Shown piece by piece: positions 1-9,709 of a DNA stretch of 64,000 nt. The translations under genes were made by a program, and so were the position numbers. Positions within the stretch are counted from its first letter, which is position 1, and each line of letters opens with the position of its first letter. The stretch covers positions 1 to 64,000 of the forward strand of contig CACOUL010000007.1 of NCBI GenBank assembly GCA_902630355.1, in the 5' to 3' direction. Below the pieces are notes generated by a model. It saw only the letters and a program-made list of their open reading frames with translations. It searched no databases and was not told the DNA's origin. The stretch is from Planctomycetaceae bacterium. GTDB taxonomy: Bacteria; Planctomycetota; Planctomycetia; Pirellulales; UBA7805.

Positions 1-711
1 ATCGAAGGATCCGATGGTGGTGTGCAGAATGTACTGCTCTCCAATCATGGCGAAATCAATATCGGGATGGCCGACGGACTTCGGTATGTGCTTCGTTTCG
101 GTAACGTGGCGGGTCGTTCCAAAGAAGGTTCCTCTCCGGAGGATCGGGGCCCACAAGAGAATCCGGGTGCCGCGAATGCGGAGGCGGAGGAGCCCGCGGA
201 GGCAGGTCGCGCGCTGCGAAATTTGATGGTGGTCACGCGTTTCGACCCGAAACTGCTGGAGAGCCCCGAGTATGCAGAAGTGCCGCCCGAACAACCGCCC
301 ACAGCGACAGAGAACACGGTAATAGAAAACACAGCAGAAGAAGAAGAGGCATCATCTGAGGGCGAAGAGGCCGAAGCAGTGGACTCCCCACCGAAGACCG
401 ATCCCAACGAGTGGCGGCTCAAGCGCGAAACCATTTTGGCTGAAAACGCGCGCAAGCAGCAAGCGTATGAGGAAAAAATAGCTGCGGGGAAAGAGCGGTC
501 CGCAAAATTGAACCGTCGATTTGCGGATTGGTATTACGTAATTTCTGATGCGACGTATCAGAAAATTCATCTGACGGCACAGGAACTCATTGAGAAGAAG
601 CCGCCGGCTGCGGATGCCACAATTGATGGTGCGGCGTTTCCCGCAGGTGGAGCCAATCCGCTCGATCAACTCCGTAATCTGGTTCCACCTCAGAGTGCTC
701 CGGAAAATTGA
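1..711 (+). CDS. DUF4340 domain protein, C-terminal part (5' end outside window)
   Basis: An open frame enters from the left edge and ends at a TGA at 709-711, so only the C-terminal ~236 residues are present. The reading frame contains a beta-rich start (NIGMADGLRYVLRFG), a low-complexity acidic linker rich in Glu and Pro, then a basic helix ending in RFADWYYVISD. This last motif is, from memory, typical of the DUF4340 proteins of planctomycetes. Relatives are often encoded next to GldG/ABC-2 type transport genes, but those would lie outside this window. The function is unknown. The first ATG in frame (at 22) would cut the beta domain, so I treat it as internal. Confidence 0.7.
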   Translation: MEGSDGGVQNVLLSNHGEINIGMADGLRYVLRFGNVAGRSKEGSSPEDRGPQENPGAANAEAEEPAEAGRALRNLMVVTRFDPKLLESPEYAEVPPEQPPTATENTVIENTAEEEEASSEGEEAEAVDSPPKTDPNEWRLKRETILAENARKQQAYEEKIAAGKERSAKLNRRFADWYYVISDATYQKIHLTAQELIEKKPPAADATIDGAAFPAGGANPLDQLRNLVPPQSAPEN

Positions 712-741
712 GTCCCGACCCGTGCGCTGCATCGTAAGCCC

Positions 742-1059
742 TCAGGCGACGACGCGACCGAGTTGCAGCAGAAGTGTGAGTTGGTAGATGCCGGTATCGT
801 GACCGTCACTGAATCGAATATTGTAGGCGTAATTGCCGACCGGGTTCATTTGCTCGATTCGCAAGGGCGAGATTTCTTCCGCTGAGAGGATGGGAAGCAG
901 CGAAGTCGATTCCGGTTTTTGCCTGCGCTCGAGACATGACGCGCAGGGGCAGCTTTCGCGCAGTTCGTCAAATCCGTATTGGCGAATGGAACCATCGCTC
1001 CACTCGATTTCCAACTTCTGCTCTTCGGTCACCGATAGTTTTGTCGGTTGCAGGTCCAT
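742..1059 (-). CDS. DUF971 family protein
   Basis: A 105-residue protein with the DUF971 fold, the small domain also found at the N-terminus of gamma-butyrobetaine hydroxylases. It opens with a strand-rich segment (LEIEWSDGS) followed by the CPCASC cysteine cluster around residues 38-43, which could bind metal. The C-terminal half (NYAYNIRFSDGHDTGIY) is the conserved family core. Its ATG overlaps the stop of the upstream PaaK-like gene in a TAATG arrangement, so the two are probably translationally coupled. Stand-alone DUF971 proteins have been linked to iron-sulphur or iron metabolism in other bacteria; that role is only an inference here. Confidence 0.8.
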   Translation of the reverse strand: MDLQPTKLSVTEEQKLEIEWSDGSIRQYGFDELRESCPCASCLERRQKPESTSLLPILSAEEISPLRIEQMNPVGNYAYNIRFSDGHDTGIYQLTLLLQLGRVVA

Positions 1060-2339
1060 TAAATTGCTTTCTTGCGAAGATCGACGAATCGCTTCGCTTT
1101 CCCTTCAAAGCGAGGCAGTGATTTTTCCGGGACTGCGGTGACATCGATGCGGAGTCCGAACCGCACTTGCAGCGATTCTCGAACATTTTCGGCGCATGCG
1201 GCAGTCGTCTCGACCTCGATAGAGAGATTGTCCATCGCACCCTCTCGTTTTGCAGTGAGGCGAAATTCGGGAATGTCGAATTGGCGAACGATTTGTTCAA
1301 CGGCACTGGGGAGTATGTTCACGCCACGAATAATCACCATCTCATCGGTCCGCCCCAGGATACCATCGACCAAAGAGACGAAGCGGGTGGCATCTTCGGG
1401 CAATGGATTCCGGTGGCGAACCAAGTCGCCCGTGCGGTATCTCAAAAGAGGGTGTCCGGCGCGACCGAGGGCCGTGATCACCAGTTCGCTCAACTCACCT
1501 TCGGCAACAGGTCGATCCGACTGGGGATCGATAAATTCGGCGATGAACTCCCCTTCGTTGATGTAAAGACCCGGTTCGTCCAGTTTTCCGAAACCCCACG
1601 CACCGATCTCGGTTGCACCTGCATGATCGAGCACCTGCGCGCCCCAGATCGATTCAATGCGCTCCCGCACCGAAGCGATGGATCCGCCCGGTTCGCCCGC
1701 CACAATTATTTTTTTGATCGGCCCGCCACGAAGATCAATCTGTTCCTCTGCGGCAACTTCCGCGAGCCTGAGCGCATAGCTGGGTGTGCACAAAAGGCAC
1801 GTCGCCCCCGCTGCCTCGATCCTTTGCAGACGGGCGAGGGAGGAAAGTCCTCCACCCGGAAGCACGAGGGAGCCCCGGTCTGCGAGGGCGTCGAACGCTG
1901 ACCAAAATCCAATAAACGGGCCAAAGGAGAAAGCGAGGAAGCATCGATCGGTGGCCGTGATTTCAGCCGCGTCGAGTACATAGTGCCAACAATCGATCCA
2001 CCACTGCCAGTCCTCCGGAGTGTCGAGGAGGATGAGCGGGTGCTCACCGTGCGTTCCCGATGTTTGATGGAATCGCGTGTATCGTTCGACCGGAAAAGTG
2101 CGATGTGCAGCCCAGCCGTCCTTCGTCGTGCCCGCCAGTTCAGCCTTCGTCGTGAAAGGCAACTCCGCCAGTTGGTCGATCTGCGTCGGAGGAGAGTGGA
2201 GACCCGGTAAACGTTCTTTATAAAACGGATTTTGTGGAAGCGCCTCCCGAAATAATACCTCGAGCCGCGTCAGTTGATATGCCTCGAGGGACGACCGATC
2301 GAGAGAGCGTATTGTTTGGCGATCGGCAGCGGATTTCAT
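1059..2339 (-). CDS. PaaK-like adenylate-forming ligase (phenylacetate-CoA ligase family)
   Basis: A protein of about 426 residues in the ANL superfamily, close in size and order of motifs to phenylacetate-CoA ligase and coenzyme F390 synthetase. It shows the FYKERL segment near the N-terminus, the ATP-binding loop HQTSGTHGEHP near residue 90, HAGATEIG in the middle and the YRTGDLV hinge near residue 300. Such enzymes activate an aryl or acyl carboxylate as an AMP-ester and pass it to CoA; the substrate cannot be told from sequence. Two ATGs exist, at 2348 and 2339. The second has AGGATGG placed 5 bases upstream, so I prefer it. No other paa genes are nearby, so phenylacetate catabolism is not supported by context. 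Confidence 0.75.
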   Translation of the reverse strand: MKSAADRQTIRSLDRSSLEAYQLTRLEVLFREALPQNPFYKERLPGLHSPPTQIDQLAELPFTTKAELAGTTKDGWAAHRTFPVERYTRFHQTSGTHGEHPLILLDTPEDWQWWIDCWHYVLDAAEITATDRCFLAFSFGPFIGFWSAFDALADRGSLVLPGGGLSSLARLQRIEAAGATCLLCTPSYALRLAEVAAEEQIDLRGGPIKKIIVAGEPGGSIASVRERIESIWGAQVLDHAGATEIGAWGFGKLDEPGLYINEGEFIAEFIDPQSDRPVAEGELSELVITALGRAGHPLLRYRTGDLVRHRNPLPEDATRFVSLVDGILGRTDEMVIIRGVNILPSAVEQIVRQFDIPEFRLTAKREGAMDNLSIEVETTAACAENVRESLQVRFGLRIDVTAVPEKSLPRFEGKAKRFVDLRKKAI

Positions 2340-2399
2340 AGCGGCCATCCTAACGACTCATGGCCGTCGGGTGAATTGCCTGCCGAGGAGAATCTCACA

Positions 2400-5300
2400 T
2401 CACTGACCGACCGAGCGATCGATTCTTCGGGAAACGGTCGGTGTTTGCTTCTCGTTGAGAAACGCGAACAGACTGGCAATTTCTTCCAGAGAAAGTTCGT
2501 TAAGCAGACCGGCCGGCATCGTCGACTTTTTATTGGGGACGATCTCATCGATGTCCGCCGCGGCAACCGTGATTCGATTGCCTTCGGGGTCGAGAATCAA
2601 CACGCTGCCATCGTTGTTTTCTTTTACGACACCGTTGAGTGTTTTTCCGCCTGCGGTGGCGACCGTTTTGGTCGCATATTGGTCGGAAATAAAGTGTGAA
2701 GGATACACGATCGATTGCAGTAATTCCTTCTTTCGGAATCGTTTTCCAACGCTTGTCAAATCGGGCCCCACTCCTCCTCCAATTTCCCCGAAGCGATGGC
2801 ATTTGATGCAATCCGCTTTCGCATACACGATGCGACCGCTCTCGGGACTCGCGACCAGCGCATCGTCGCTTTCGAGGTATTGCTCCAGTTCGTCGAAGGT
2901 GTAGCGATCGAGTTCCGAATCCTGAGGAAGTACCGGGTCAGGTAAGTCGGGGTATTCGGCACGGAACCAATCCTGCCAGGCGGTGAGTTTCTGGACATTT
3001 TGTTCCTCCGCTTCGCCCGGATTCTCTCCTGACCACTTCTGGAGAAGGGCCAGGGCGAGTTTACGACCCATGTCCTGATTCTGTCGGAGTCCAAGGAGAA
3101 TGACCTGTCGCAGCGCCTGGGGATCTTCGCAGGTTTCCGTTGCGCGATTGAGTTTCGCCATGACCGCCACGGCGTAACCATCATCGAGGAGCGGTAGCGA
3201 ATCGATAAGCAGGGGCCAGTTTGCACCACTGGCTTGCTGTGCGAGGGCTACTGCTAAGATGTCGCGCCGCTCAGGCTCGTTGTCGAAGAGTTCCCGCAAA
3301 TACACCATTTCTTTGTCGCGACCACTGCGTGCGAGTACCGCGGCGATTCCAATGCGCAGTCTCGAAACCGCCTCACTCTCCTTGTCGACCAATGCTTGAT
3401 CCAGTCGCATGAGTTTAGCGAGCAGGTCGTCGCTGGGATGTTTTGGCAGGTAGGCGATGGCACCCAATGCAGCGCCCGGCCATTCGGCACCGCGATCGAG
3501 GACCAATTGCTGCTGTTTGGCGTCCATGCGGGCCACCAGTCGTCGCGCGGCTTCATCGAGGTATCGTGTATGCGATTCGCTGGTCGATTCTTCCTGTACC
3601 GTTGCAATCTTCTGGAGGATTTCAAATTGTTCTGCCGGAGTCCAGCTTTTTGTCAAAAACGGAGCGTGTGTGAGAAGGTGTGTCCGCTCTTCCAGGGGGA
3701 GATCGCTTTTGAGGTATTCGAGGTACCGCGTCGCGACAAGAGGCGATTCGAGGTAGGCGAGTAATCGCACAAGTTCGCGATTGATGACCGTGTTGCCGGA
3801 GGGAAATTCACTTGCAATTTGTCTGGAAAGCTCCGGAATATCAGTAGCTTCGATATTGCCCCGCATCAGTGCCAGTTGCACGACCCGAAGCAAGTCGACG
3901 AATTCCCGATCGGCCACAAAGGAATCGAGCCAACCTTCTACCGCCTCTAACACGTCGAGACAGACCTCTTTCTCGGGTGCCGTCCCCAGGATGGCTGCAC
4001 TACCGATCAGGAAGACTCGCTGCTGCTCGCTTTCGATGATTTGGTCCTTCCAGGATTCGAGCGGCACGTTCTGGAGTGCCTTAGCGGCCGACCAGTTGAG
4101 ATGGCGATCGCCATGTCCGAGTAGATCGACCAGCTTTTCCACCGGTACATTTTCCGAGTTGAGACGCGCGAGAGATTCGCAAGCGACTCGTTTGACGACC
4201 ACGTTGGGGTCATCAAGTAATTCCCCGAGTCGTGCGGCACTTTGTGGGTTGGATTGGAGTCCGAGAAAGTATGCGACCTTGGTTCTGATGCGTCGATTGC
4301 GGTCTCTCGATAATTGCACGAGCAATTCAGTCGTGGGCTGCGGTCCGTACAGTTGGAGTAAATCGACCGCTCGCTCGCGGTAAAGTTCATTGGCGGTCGG
4401 GTCGAGCAAAATTTCCAAAAGGTCCTGCTCCCATCCTTCGCCTAACTCTTCTTTGACCAGCGCAATCTGCTGCCGCGCCCAGGCCGTTTGGAGTTGTGGT
4501 TGCCGCAACGCCACTTCAATACCGGTTCCGAGATCGCGAACTTGTGGAGGGACTCGACCGGTCCAACCGACTCGATAGACACCACCCTCGGTACCTCGTC
4601 CACCGGTGCAGAAGTAAAGCATGCCATCGGGACCGATTTCCATATCGGTCACATTCAGCGGATTTCCCTCCAGGAAAACGCGCACCTCTCCAGTGTAGGA
4701 TGCACCTTGCCGCTTCAAGCGAACGTCCAGAATCCGTCCCTGAGCCCAATCACCCACAAATAGTGCGCCGTGGTATCGTGCCGGGAACATGAAGTGGTTG
4801 TAGACGGTCATGCCGGTCGGTGAGCCATTTCCAGTTTCCGCAAAGGCGGGCAAACTATCGATGAAATAGGTGGGCCATTTTGCCCATCCACTTCGCCATC
4901 CGAACTCGGCACCGGGGATCAGATGGTTTCCACGCGTCGGACGATACCAGGTACTTCCCTGGTCCCATTCCATGTCGGCGTCCCAGGTGAACAAATCGCC
5001 TTCGGCATTGAATGCCATGTCGTAGGGATTACGGAGTCCGCCGGCAAAGCGTTCAATGCGATTTCCTGTAGGGTCGATTCGCAGCACGACACCGCCCGGT
5101 GCCTTGCCCGAATTCGCATGTCCCCGCGGGTCTTCGTATCTTGGGGTTACCAGATCGCCCTCATAAAAATGTCGGTAGGGGCTCTCGGCTGAGAAGTCTG
5201 TGTCGAGTTGCGTGAGGTTGCCGAGAAGCAGGTAGATCATGCCGTCCGGTCCGAGTTGGATCGCGTGGGGGCCGTGTTCTTGCATGGTGCCGGGGAAAGC

Positions 5301-6278
5301 GACCACCAGATCGATGTGGTCGATCACTCCATTGCGATCATCGTCCGAGAGACGATACAAACCACTGCCTCGCGGACCGTTACCTGTCACCAGGACTTGA
5401 CCGTTCATCGCCAAAATACCTTGGCAACTCTCGACCTGATCGCAATAGGTCGTGACTGTTTCTGTGATCCCATCGCGGTCCATGTCGCGAATAAGTAGCA
5501 GCGGACCCCCTTCCCGTGAGGCGATGATATTGCCGAATTCATCGAATGCCATGGCGATGAGAGAGCCTGTTTCTTCCGGTGCTGCAATCCATTCGACCCG
5601 AAATTCATTGCTGACCCGAAAACGATTGGGGTTTCGATTCTTTTCACCCGTGCGGGTGTTTGCTTGGCCACCGCCGCGCGGTCTATCGTCGCGTGCCGCC
5701 AGCGGCACTTTCCAGATTCGTCCCTCGTCAGCCGCCGCTAAAACCTTTGCGGGTTGCCAATTGCTATCCAGGAATTCCGACTGTTGCCAGTTGTCGAGCG
5801 TTTGCAATTTTGTCTTCCACGTTTCATTCGTAACCATGTGGAACATCGCATCGCGTTGTCCTTGAAGTGAGATAGTTGCGAGCATTCCGGCAGGACCAGC
5901 GCGATTTTTCATCGCCTCGACCGCAATCACGTTGCGGCCGGGTCGTAAGTAGGGCGTCAAGGAATGTCGGTTCAAGGCCTCCGGGCCACTTCCTGCCGCC
6001 ACCTTCACTCCATTGGCGAAAAGCGTGTACTGACTGTCGCACGCGATGTCGATCCAGCCGGAATTTTTTTCCGGTACGACAAACGTTTTGCGGAAATAAC
6101 AGATGCCCGCAGGCGATTTTCCGTCGGGACGTTCCGCAGACCAAATCCAGTTTGCGACCGGTTGATCATTGGTCTGTGCGCATGCGTTCATAGGCGAGTT
6201 GAATGCAAAACACAAACTTGCGATACCGACTGTCAGGAAACGGCTAAGCTGTGTACGGACACTGGTCGCAGAGTCCAT
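2400..6278 (-). CDS. Secreted PVC-type dehydrogenase-like protein with HEAT repeats and cytochrome c site
   Basis: A protein of about 1292 residues of the giant type expanded in Planctomycetes and Verrucomicrobia (putative membrane-bound dehydrogenase plus haem-binding region). It has a hydrophobic signal segment (residues ~10-35). A jelly-roll-like domain follows (NWIWSAE...FRKTFVVPE), resembling the N-domain of rhamnosidases. Next comes a six-bladed propeller-like region related to PQQ/sorbosone dehydrogenases (GLRNPYDMAFNAEGDLF, EFGWRSGWAKWP), then a long run of HEAT-like helices. At the C-terminus a haem c site, CIKCH, is followed by GGGVGPDLTSVGKRF. It probably acts in the periplasm on a sugar or alcohol, but the substrate is unknown. 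ATG 6278 was chosen over 6323 because AAAGGGAGAT lies just upstream and it places the signal peptide at the start. Confidence 0.85.
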   Translation of the reverse strand: MDSATSVRTQLSRFLTVGIASLCFAFNSPMNACAQTNDQPVANWIWSAERPDGKSPAGICYFRKTFVVPEKNSGWIDIACDSQYTLFANGVKVAAGSGPEALNRHSLTPYLRPGRNVIAVEAMKNRAGPAGMLATISLQGQRDAMFHMVTNETWKTKLQTLDNWQQSEFLDSNWQPAKVLAAADEGRIWKVPLAARDDRPRGGGQANTRTGEKNRNPNRFRVSNEFRVEWIAAPEETGSLIAMAFDEFGNIIASREGGPLLLIRDMDRDGITETVTTYCDQVESCQGILAMNGQVLVTGNGPRGSGLYRLSDDDRNGVIDHIDLVVAFPGTMQEHGPHAIQLGPDGMIYLLLGNLTQLDTDFSAESPYRHFYEGDLVTPRYEDPRGHANSGKAPGGVVLRIDPTGNRIERFAGGLRNPYDMAFNAEGDLFTWDADMEWDQGSTWYRPTRGNHLIPGAEFGWRSGWAKWPTYFIDSLPAFAETGNGSPTGMTVYNHFMFPARYHGALFVGDWAQGRILDVRLKRQGASYTGEVRVFLEGNPLNVTDMEIGPDGMLYFCTGGRGTEGGVYRVGWTGRVPPQVRDLGTGIEVALRQPQLQTAWARQQIALVKEELGEGWEQDLLEILLDPTANELYRERAVDLLQLYGPQPTTELLVQLSRDRNRRIRTKVAYFLGLQSNPQSAARLGELLDDPNVVVKRVACESLARLNSENVPVEKLVDLLGHGDRHLNWSAAKALQNVPLESWKDQIIESEQQRVFLIGSAAILGTAPEKEVCLDVLEAVEGWLDSFVADREFVDLLRVVQLALMRGNIEATDIPELSRQIASEFPSGNTVINRELVRLLAYLESPLVATRYLEYLKSDLPLEERTHLLTHAPFLTKSWTPAEQFEILQKIATVQEESTSESHTRYLDEAARRLVARMDAKQQQLVLDRGAEWPGAALGAIAYLPKHPSDDLLAKLMRLDQALVDKESEAVSRLRIGIAAVLARSGRDKEMVYLRELFDNEPERRDILAVALAQQASGANWPLLIDSLPLLDDGYAVAVMAKLNRATETCEDPQALRQVILLGLRQNQDMGRKLALALLQKWSGENPGEAEEQNVQKLTAWQDWFRAEYPDLPDPVLPQDSELDRYTFDELEQYLESDDALVASPESGRIVYAKADCIKCHRFGEIGGGVGPDLTSVGKRFRKKELLQSIVYPSHFISDQYATKTVATAGGKTLNGVVKENNDGSVLILDPEGNRITVAAADIDEIVPNKKSTMPAGLLNELSLEEIASLFAFLNEKQTPTVSRRIDRSVGQ

Positions 6279-6571
6279 TCTGTATCTCCCTTTCCGCGTG
6301 AAAAAGATGGTGCGGGATTCCATTCCCGGCTTCCTTATGCGGCGTACGATCGCCTACGTGGCGGGGAGCTTACAAATAGGACTCGGTCGGGACAACACAA
6401 GTTTTTGTCTTACGACTGCACTGCTGTCACACGGCGAGTCGGTCTCAAGTCACCAACGTTGCACGGGACAAGCCGCTGATCCTTGCTTGTCGCTCGGTGG
6501 GGCATGGGGTACCATCTTTGCTTGCAAAGCAGACAGTCCCTCAGTGTAGATCGTGTGAGAGGAGTGAAAAG

Positions 6572-8641
6572 ATGCAGTTTTTCAGAGTCGTACCGCTTGG
6601 TGTTCTCGTCGGCATGATCCTCGGTTGCGGCACTTCCTCAGACGGAATCTCTTCGCTTAAAGAGGGAAAGCCCCTCGCCAACGCCTCGGGCAGCGATCCA
6701 CTCGACGAGGACAAACCGTTCGTACTTGGTGATCTGGTGCCACCCTTCGACCCACCCTCTCTGGAGCAACTCGAGGAGCAGGTGGCCGCCGGCGGTGGCT
6801 GGGTTGATCGGCCGGTCCTCGACAGTCTCAAACTGCTTCGGGAGCGGCAAGCCCAAGAACCGCTGCTGGCTTCCGTGAAAGAGGCGCTCGCCTTGCGCAA
6901 CGACTCGGAAGAAGACAACGCAAAGATTCTCAGTGCGTTGGGGCGGTTACCGAAGGATGATGGGGATGTGAACTACGCAGCGCAGATTACGCGGGCGACA
7001 CCCCAAGCGCTCAACAAGCAAAACCCGCTTTTGGCGAGCAGTACTACCGAGTTTGAGGTTTCGAGTCTCACGGGCTTCGGGCTTTTTGGATTCGATTGGA
7101 ACTTTACGCCCTATGCGTCCTCCGATGCGGTGACATCGTGGCGGACGAGTAAAGATGGATTGTACGATAAAGTGATTATGCGGGACGATTTGCTTTGGAG
7201 TGACGGGACGCCGATCACGGCGCACGATATTGAGTTCAGCTTTAAAGTAATTATGTCGGAGATGGTGCCGGTGCCGGCGCAGCGTACGGGCACCGATGCG
7301 ATCAAATGCGTTAAGGCATACGACAACCGGACGCTTGTTTTTTTTCATAATGAAGCGCTGGAGACCAACGTCTGGAATGTCAACTTTTCGATCATCCCCA
7401 AACACGTCTATGAAAATTCGATTGCCGAGGATCCGACGCTCTCCGATAGTGATTATCACGTACAACTCGAGGAGAGCCCGGTGACCGGCGGCAGTTATGA
7501 GGTCGTCAAGCGCAATCAGGTGGAGATTTTGCTGAAACGACGCGAATCGGCCTACATGTTTGATGGTAAACAGGTGCGCGACAAACCTTTTTTTGAAACG
7601 GTGCGGCTCAAGATCATGCGAGAATCGAGTTCCCGTTTGTTGGGGCTGATGGCCGGGGATATCGATGAGATGATGCTCACCCCGCAGCAGTGGGACGCGC
7701 AAACCAACAGCGAAGATTTCTACAAGCGTTGTACTAAGGTACGAGGTTTGGTCTGGACAACATTCTCTTTTCAGTGGAATGCGAATACGCCTTTCTTCGC
7801 CGATCCGAAGGTACGGCAAGCGATGACGTTGGCTTTCGATCACGAAGAAATGCTGCGCGTCCATCGCAAAGGGCTTGATCAACCCTGTACCGGGACGTAT
7901 CACCCGAGCTCGCGCTGGTACCCGGGCAGTGGAAATGCCGTAGGCCTGAGAATTGAACCGGTAAAGCAAAACCTGGAGAAGGCGAAGCAGCTTCTCGACG
8001 AGGCGGGTTGGGTCGATACCGACGGGGACGGCTATCGGGACAAGGAGATCAACGGTCGGCGGCGAAAATTTCAATTTACAATCGTTATGACAAATCTTCC
8101 TGAGCGAATCGCTCTCTGCGAACTGCTTGCGGAAAATTTAGATCTCGTGGGAGTGGAATGCAACGTAAAGCCATTAGAATCGGCAACGTTGCAAGACAAA
8201 ACACAAAAAAAACAATTCGATGCGGCTTTCGGAGGATGGGGTACGGGTGCCGATCCGGATACGTCGGAAAATATTTGGGGAAGTGGTCAGGCCCGCAATT
8301 TCGTGAATTACAAAAACCCGTTGGTCGATGAACTGTTTGAGGAAGGCCGCAAGCTGCCAGAGGCTCGTAAGCTGTGGAAGGATTTGGGTGTTTGGAAGGA
8401 TCCAGAACTTCGCGCCTACCTTGAGATCGACCCGCAAATCGCCGAGGCCAAGCCCACGCGCGAAGACTGCTACGCTGCAATCCATGCCGTTCTCTGGCGA
8501 GATCAGCCCTATACCTGGCTCTTTTGTCGCAGTGCGTTTGAAGGTTTGAGTAAACGCTTGCGGGGCTACAATTTCAGTCCCCGAGGCATCATGGGCTATG
8601 GGCCCGGTTTCGGCAGTATTTGGGTTCCTCAGACGGACTGA
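6572..8641 (+). CDS. Lipoprotein substrate-binding protein of a peptide ABC transporter (SBP family 5)
   Basis: A 689-residue extracytoplasmic solute receptor. ATG 6572 follows GAGAGGAGTG and begins a lipoprotein signal with lipobox LGCG, so the protein should be anchored to a membrane by Cys at about residue 20. The family 5 core starts near residue 140 (VIMRDDLLWSDGTPITAHDIEFSF) and runs to the C-terminus, with VRQAMTLAFDHEEM in the middle. The first ~120 residues after the lipobox are an unusual acidic and helical extension not part of the core fold. The gene is followed by two permeases and a fused double ATPase, so it should be the receptor of that importer. Ligands of this family are oligopeptides, nickel chelates or small peptide antibiotics. 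Confidence 0.88.
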   Translation: MQFFRVVPLGVLVGMILGCGTSSDGISSLKEGKPLANASGSDPLDEDKPFVLGDLVPPFDPPSLEQLEEQVAAGGGWVDRPVLDSLKLLRERQAQEPLLASVKEALALRNDSEEDNAKILSALGRLPKDDGDVNYAAQITRATPQALNKQNPLLASSTTEFEVSSLTGFGLFGFDWNFTPYASSDAVTSWRTSKDGLYDKVIMRDDLLWSDGTPITAHDIEFSFKVIMSEMVPVPAQRTGTDAIKCVKAYDNRTLVFFHNEALETNVWNVNFSIIPKHVYENSIAEDPTLSDSDYHVQLEESPVTGGSYEVVKRNQVEILLKRRESAYMFDGKQVRDKPFFETVRLKIMRESSSRLLGLMAGDIDEMMLTPQQWDAQTNSEDFYKRCTKVRGLVWTTFSFQWNANTPFFADPKVRQAMTLAFDHEEMLRVHRKGLDQPCTGTYHPSSRWYPGSGNAVGLRIEPVKQNLEKAKQLLDEAGWVDTDGDGYRDKEINGRRRKFQFTIVMTNLPERIALCELLAENLDLVGVECNVKPLESATLQDKTQKKQFDAAFGGWGTGADPDTSENIWGSGQARNFVNYKNPLVDELFEEGRKLPEARKLWKDLGVWKDPELRAYLEIDPQIAEAKPTREDCYAAIHAVLWRDQPYTWLFCRSAFEGLSKRLRGYNFSPRGIMGYGPGFGSIWVPQTD

Positions 8642-8698
8642 GCTTCAAATCATTCGGAGTCTGCGAGGACGCGAGGCATCGGCGTTGACTCGTTTTCA

Positions 8699-9709
8699 AT
8701 GGCCGACTATCAATTCTGGATGGTCAATTATCTCATTCGTCGGCTTCTCTTCGGGCTGGCCACGCTTCTGGTGGTCACATGCGCGGTTTATGCGCTTATT
8801 CGGCACATGCCGGGGACTCCGCTCACGCTCGATTTGGCTCAGCAGAGCCTCGACCAGCAAATGAGCCCCTCCGAATTGCGAAGACTCGAGCGACAGTATC
8901 ACCTCGATCGACCGTGGTACGTTGGTTACGGACTCTGGCTTGGAAATTTAGGAAAGGGTGAACTGGGGCGCTCCATCAAAGAAAAGAAGCCGGTCGGTCG
9001 GGTGATCGGTGAGCGAATCCCCCGAACGCTTCTGCTCTCGGGCACTTCTTTGGTTCTCGCCTATGTACTCTCCCTCCCTTTAGGACTCTATAGCACCGCG
9101 CGCAGCGGCAAGCTCGATGAACGCATAGTCAGCACGTTTCTTTACATGCTCTACGCAGTCCCCACATTCGTTGCCGGCTTGTTGCTGCTCGTTTTTTTCT
9201 ACAAGGATCTTGCCGGAACGCCCTTTCAGTTAGAACCCGGTATGTACAGCCGGAACTACGATGAATTAAGTCCCCTCGGGCAGGTATTCGACATTGCCAA
9301 ACACATGATTTTACCGGTGATTTGTTTCACTTATGGATCGCTCGCCTACTACAGTCGCTTTATCAAATCCAATATGGAGGAAGTGGTTCGGCAGGACTAT
9401 ATCCGTACTGCGAAGGCGAAGGGAGTTGGTCCGGTTCGCATCCTGTTGCACCACGCCTTTCGAAATACGCTGATTCCTTATGTGACGATGATCGGCTTGA
9501 CGCTTCCGGCACTCATCGGTGGATCGGTCGTGCTGGAATATATTTTCAATTGGCCCGGTATGGGTACGTTGTACCTGCAGGCTCTCTCTCAGCGCGACTA
9601 TCCGGTGATCATGGGACTCACTTTGATTTTCTCGGCACTCACCCTACTCGGGCAGTTGTTGGCCGATATTCTCTACGCCGTAGTTGATCCCAGAATTTCG
9701 TATCAGTGA
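8699..9709 (+). CDS. yejB: Peptide ABC transporter permease, YejB/DppB-like
   Basis: A 336-residue inner-membrane permease. It has the N-terminal RRLLFGLATLLVVT helix typical of the OppB/DppB/YejB family, several further hydrophobic helices, and the cytoplasmic EAA loop (DYIRTAKAKGVGPVRILLHHAFRN) near residues 237-260. A periplasmic insertion between helices (around residues 165-200, ending SPLGQVFDIAKHMILP) recalls the YejB branch. The partners downstream also look Yej-like. The start is uncertain: ATG 8699 has no clear SD, and ATG 8720 gives the more family-like N-terminus MVNYLIRRLLF. The stop TGA overlaps the next gene's ATG (TGATG), suggesting coupled translation. Confidence 0.85.
   Translation: MADYQFWMVNYLIRRLLFGLATLLVVTCAVYALIRHMPGTPLTLDLAQQSLDQQMSPSELRRLERQYHLDRPWYVGYGLWLGNLGKGELGRSIKEKKPVGRVIGERIPRTLLLSGTSLVLAYVLSLPLGLYSTARSGKLDERIVSTFLYMLYAVPTFVAGLLLLVFFYKDLAGTPFQLEPGMYSRNYDELSPLGQVFDIAKHMILPVICFTYGSLAYYSRFIKSNMEEVVRQDYIRTAKAKGVGPVRILLHHAFRNTLIPYVTMIGLTLPALIGGSVVLEYIFNWPGMGTLYLQALSQRDYPVIMGLTLIFSALTLLGQLLADILYAVVDPRISYQ

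Noticed and set aside
1167..1901. A 244-codon plus-strand frame opposite the PaaK-like ligase gene
   Set aside because: Shadow frame; composition and motifs belong to the other strand.
6947..8074. A 375-codon open frame on the minus strand opposite the peptide-binding lipoprotein gene
   Set aside because: It lies wholly antisense to a well-supported gene, has no SD and its translation shows no fold-like pattern.
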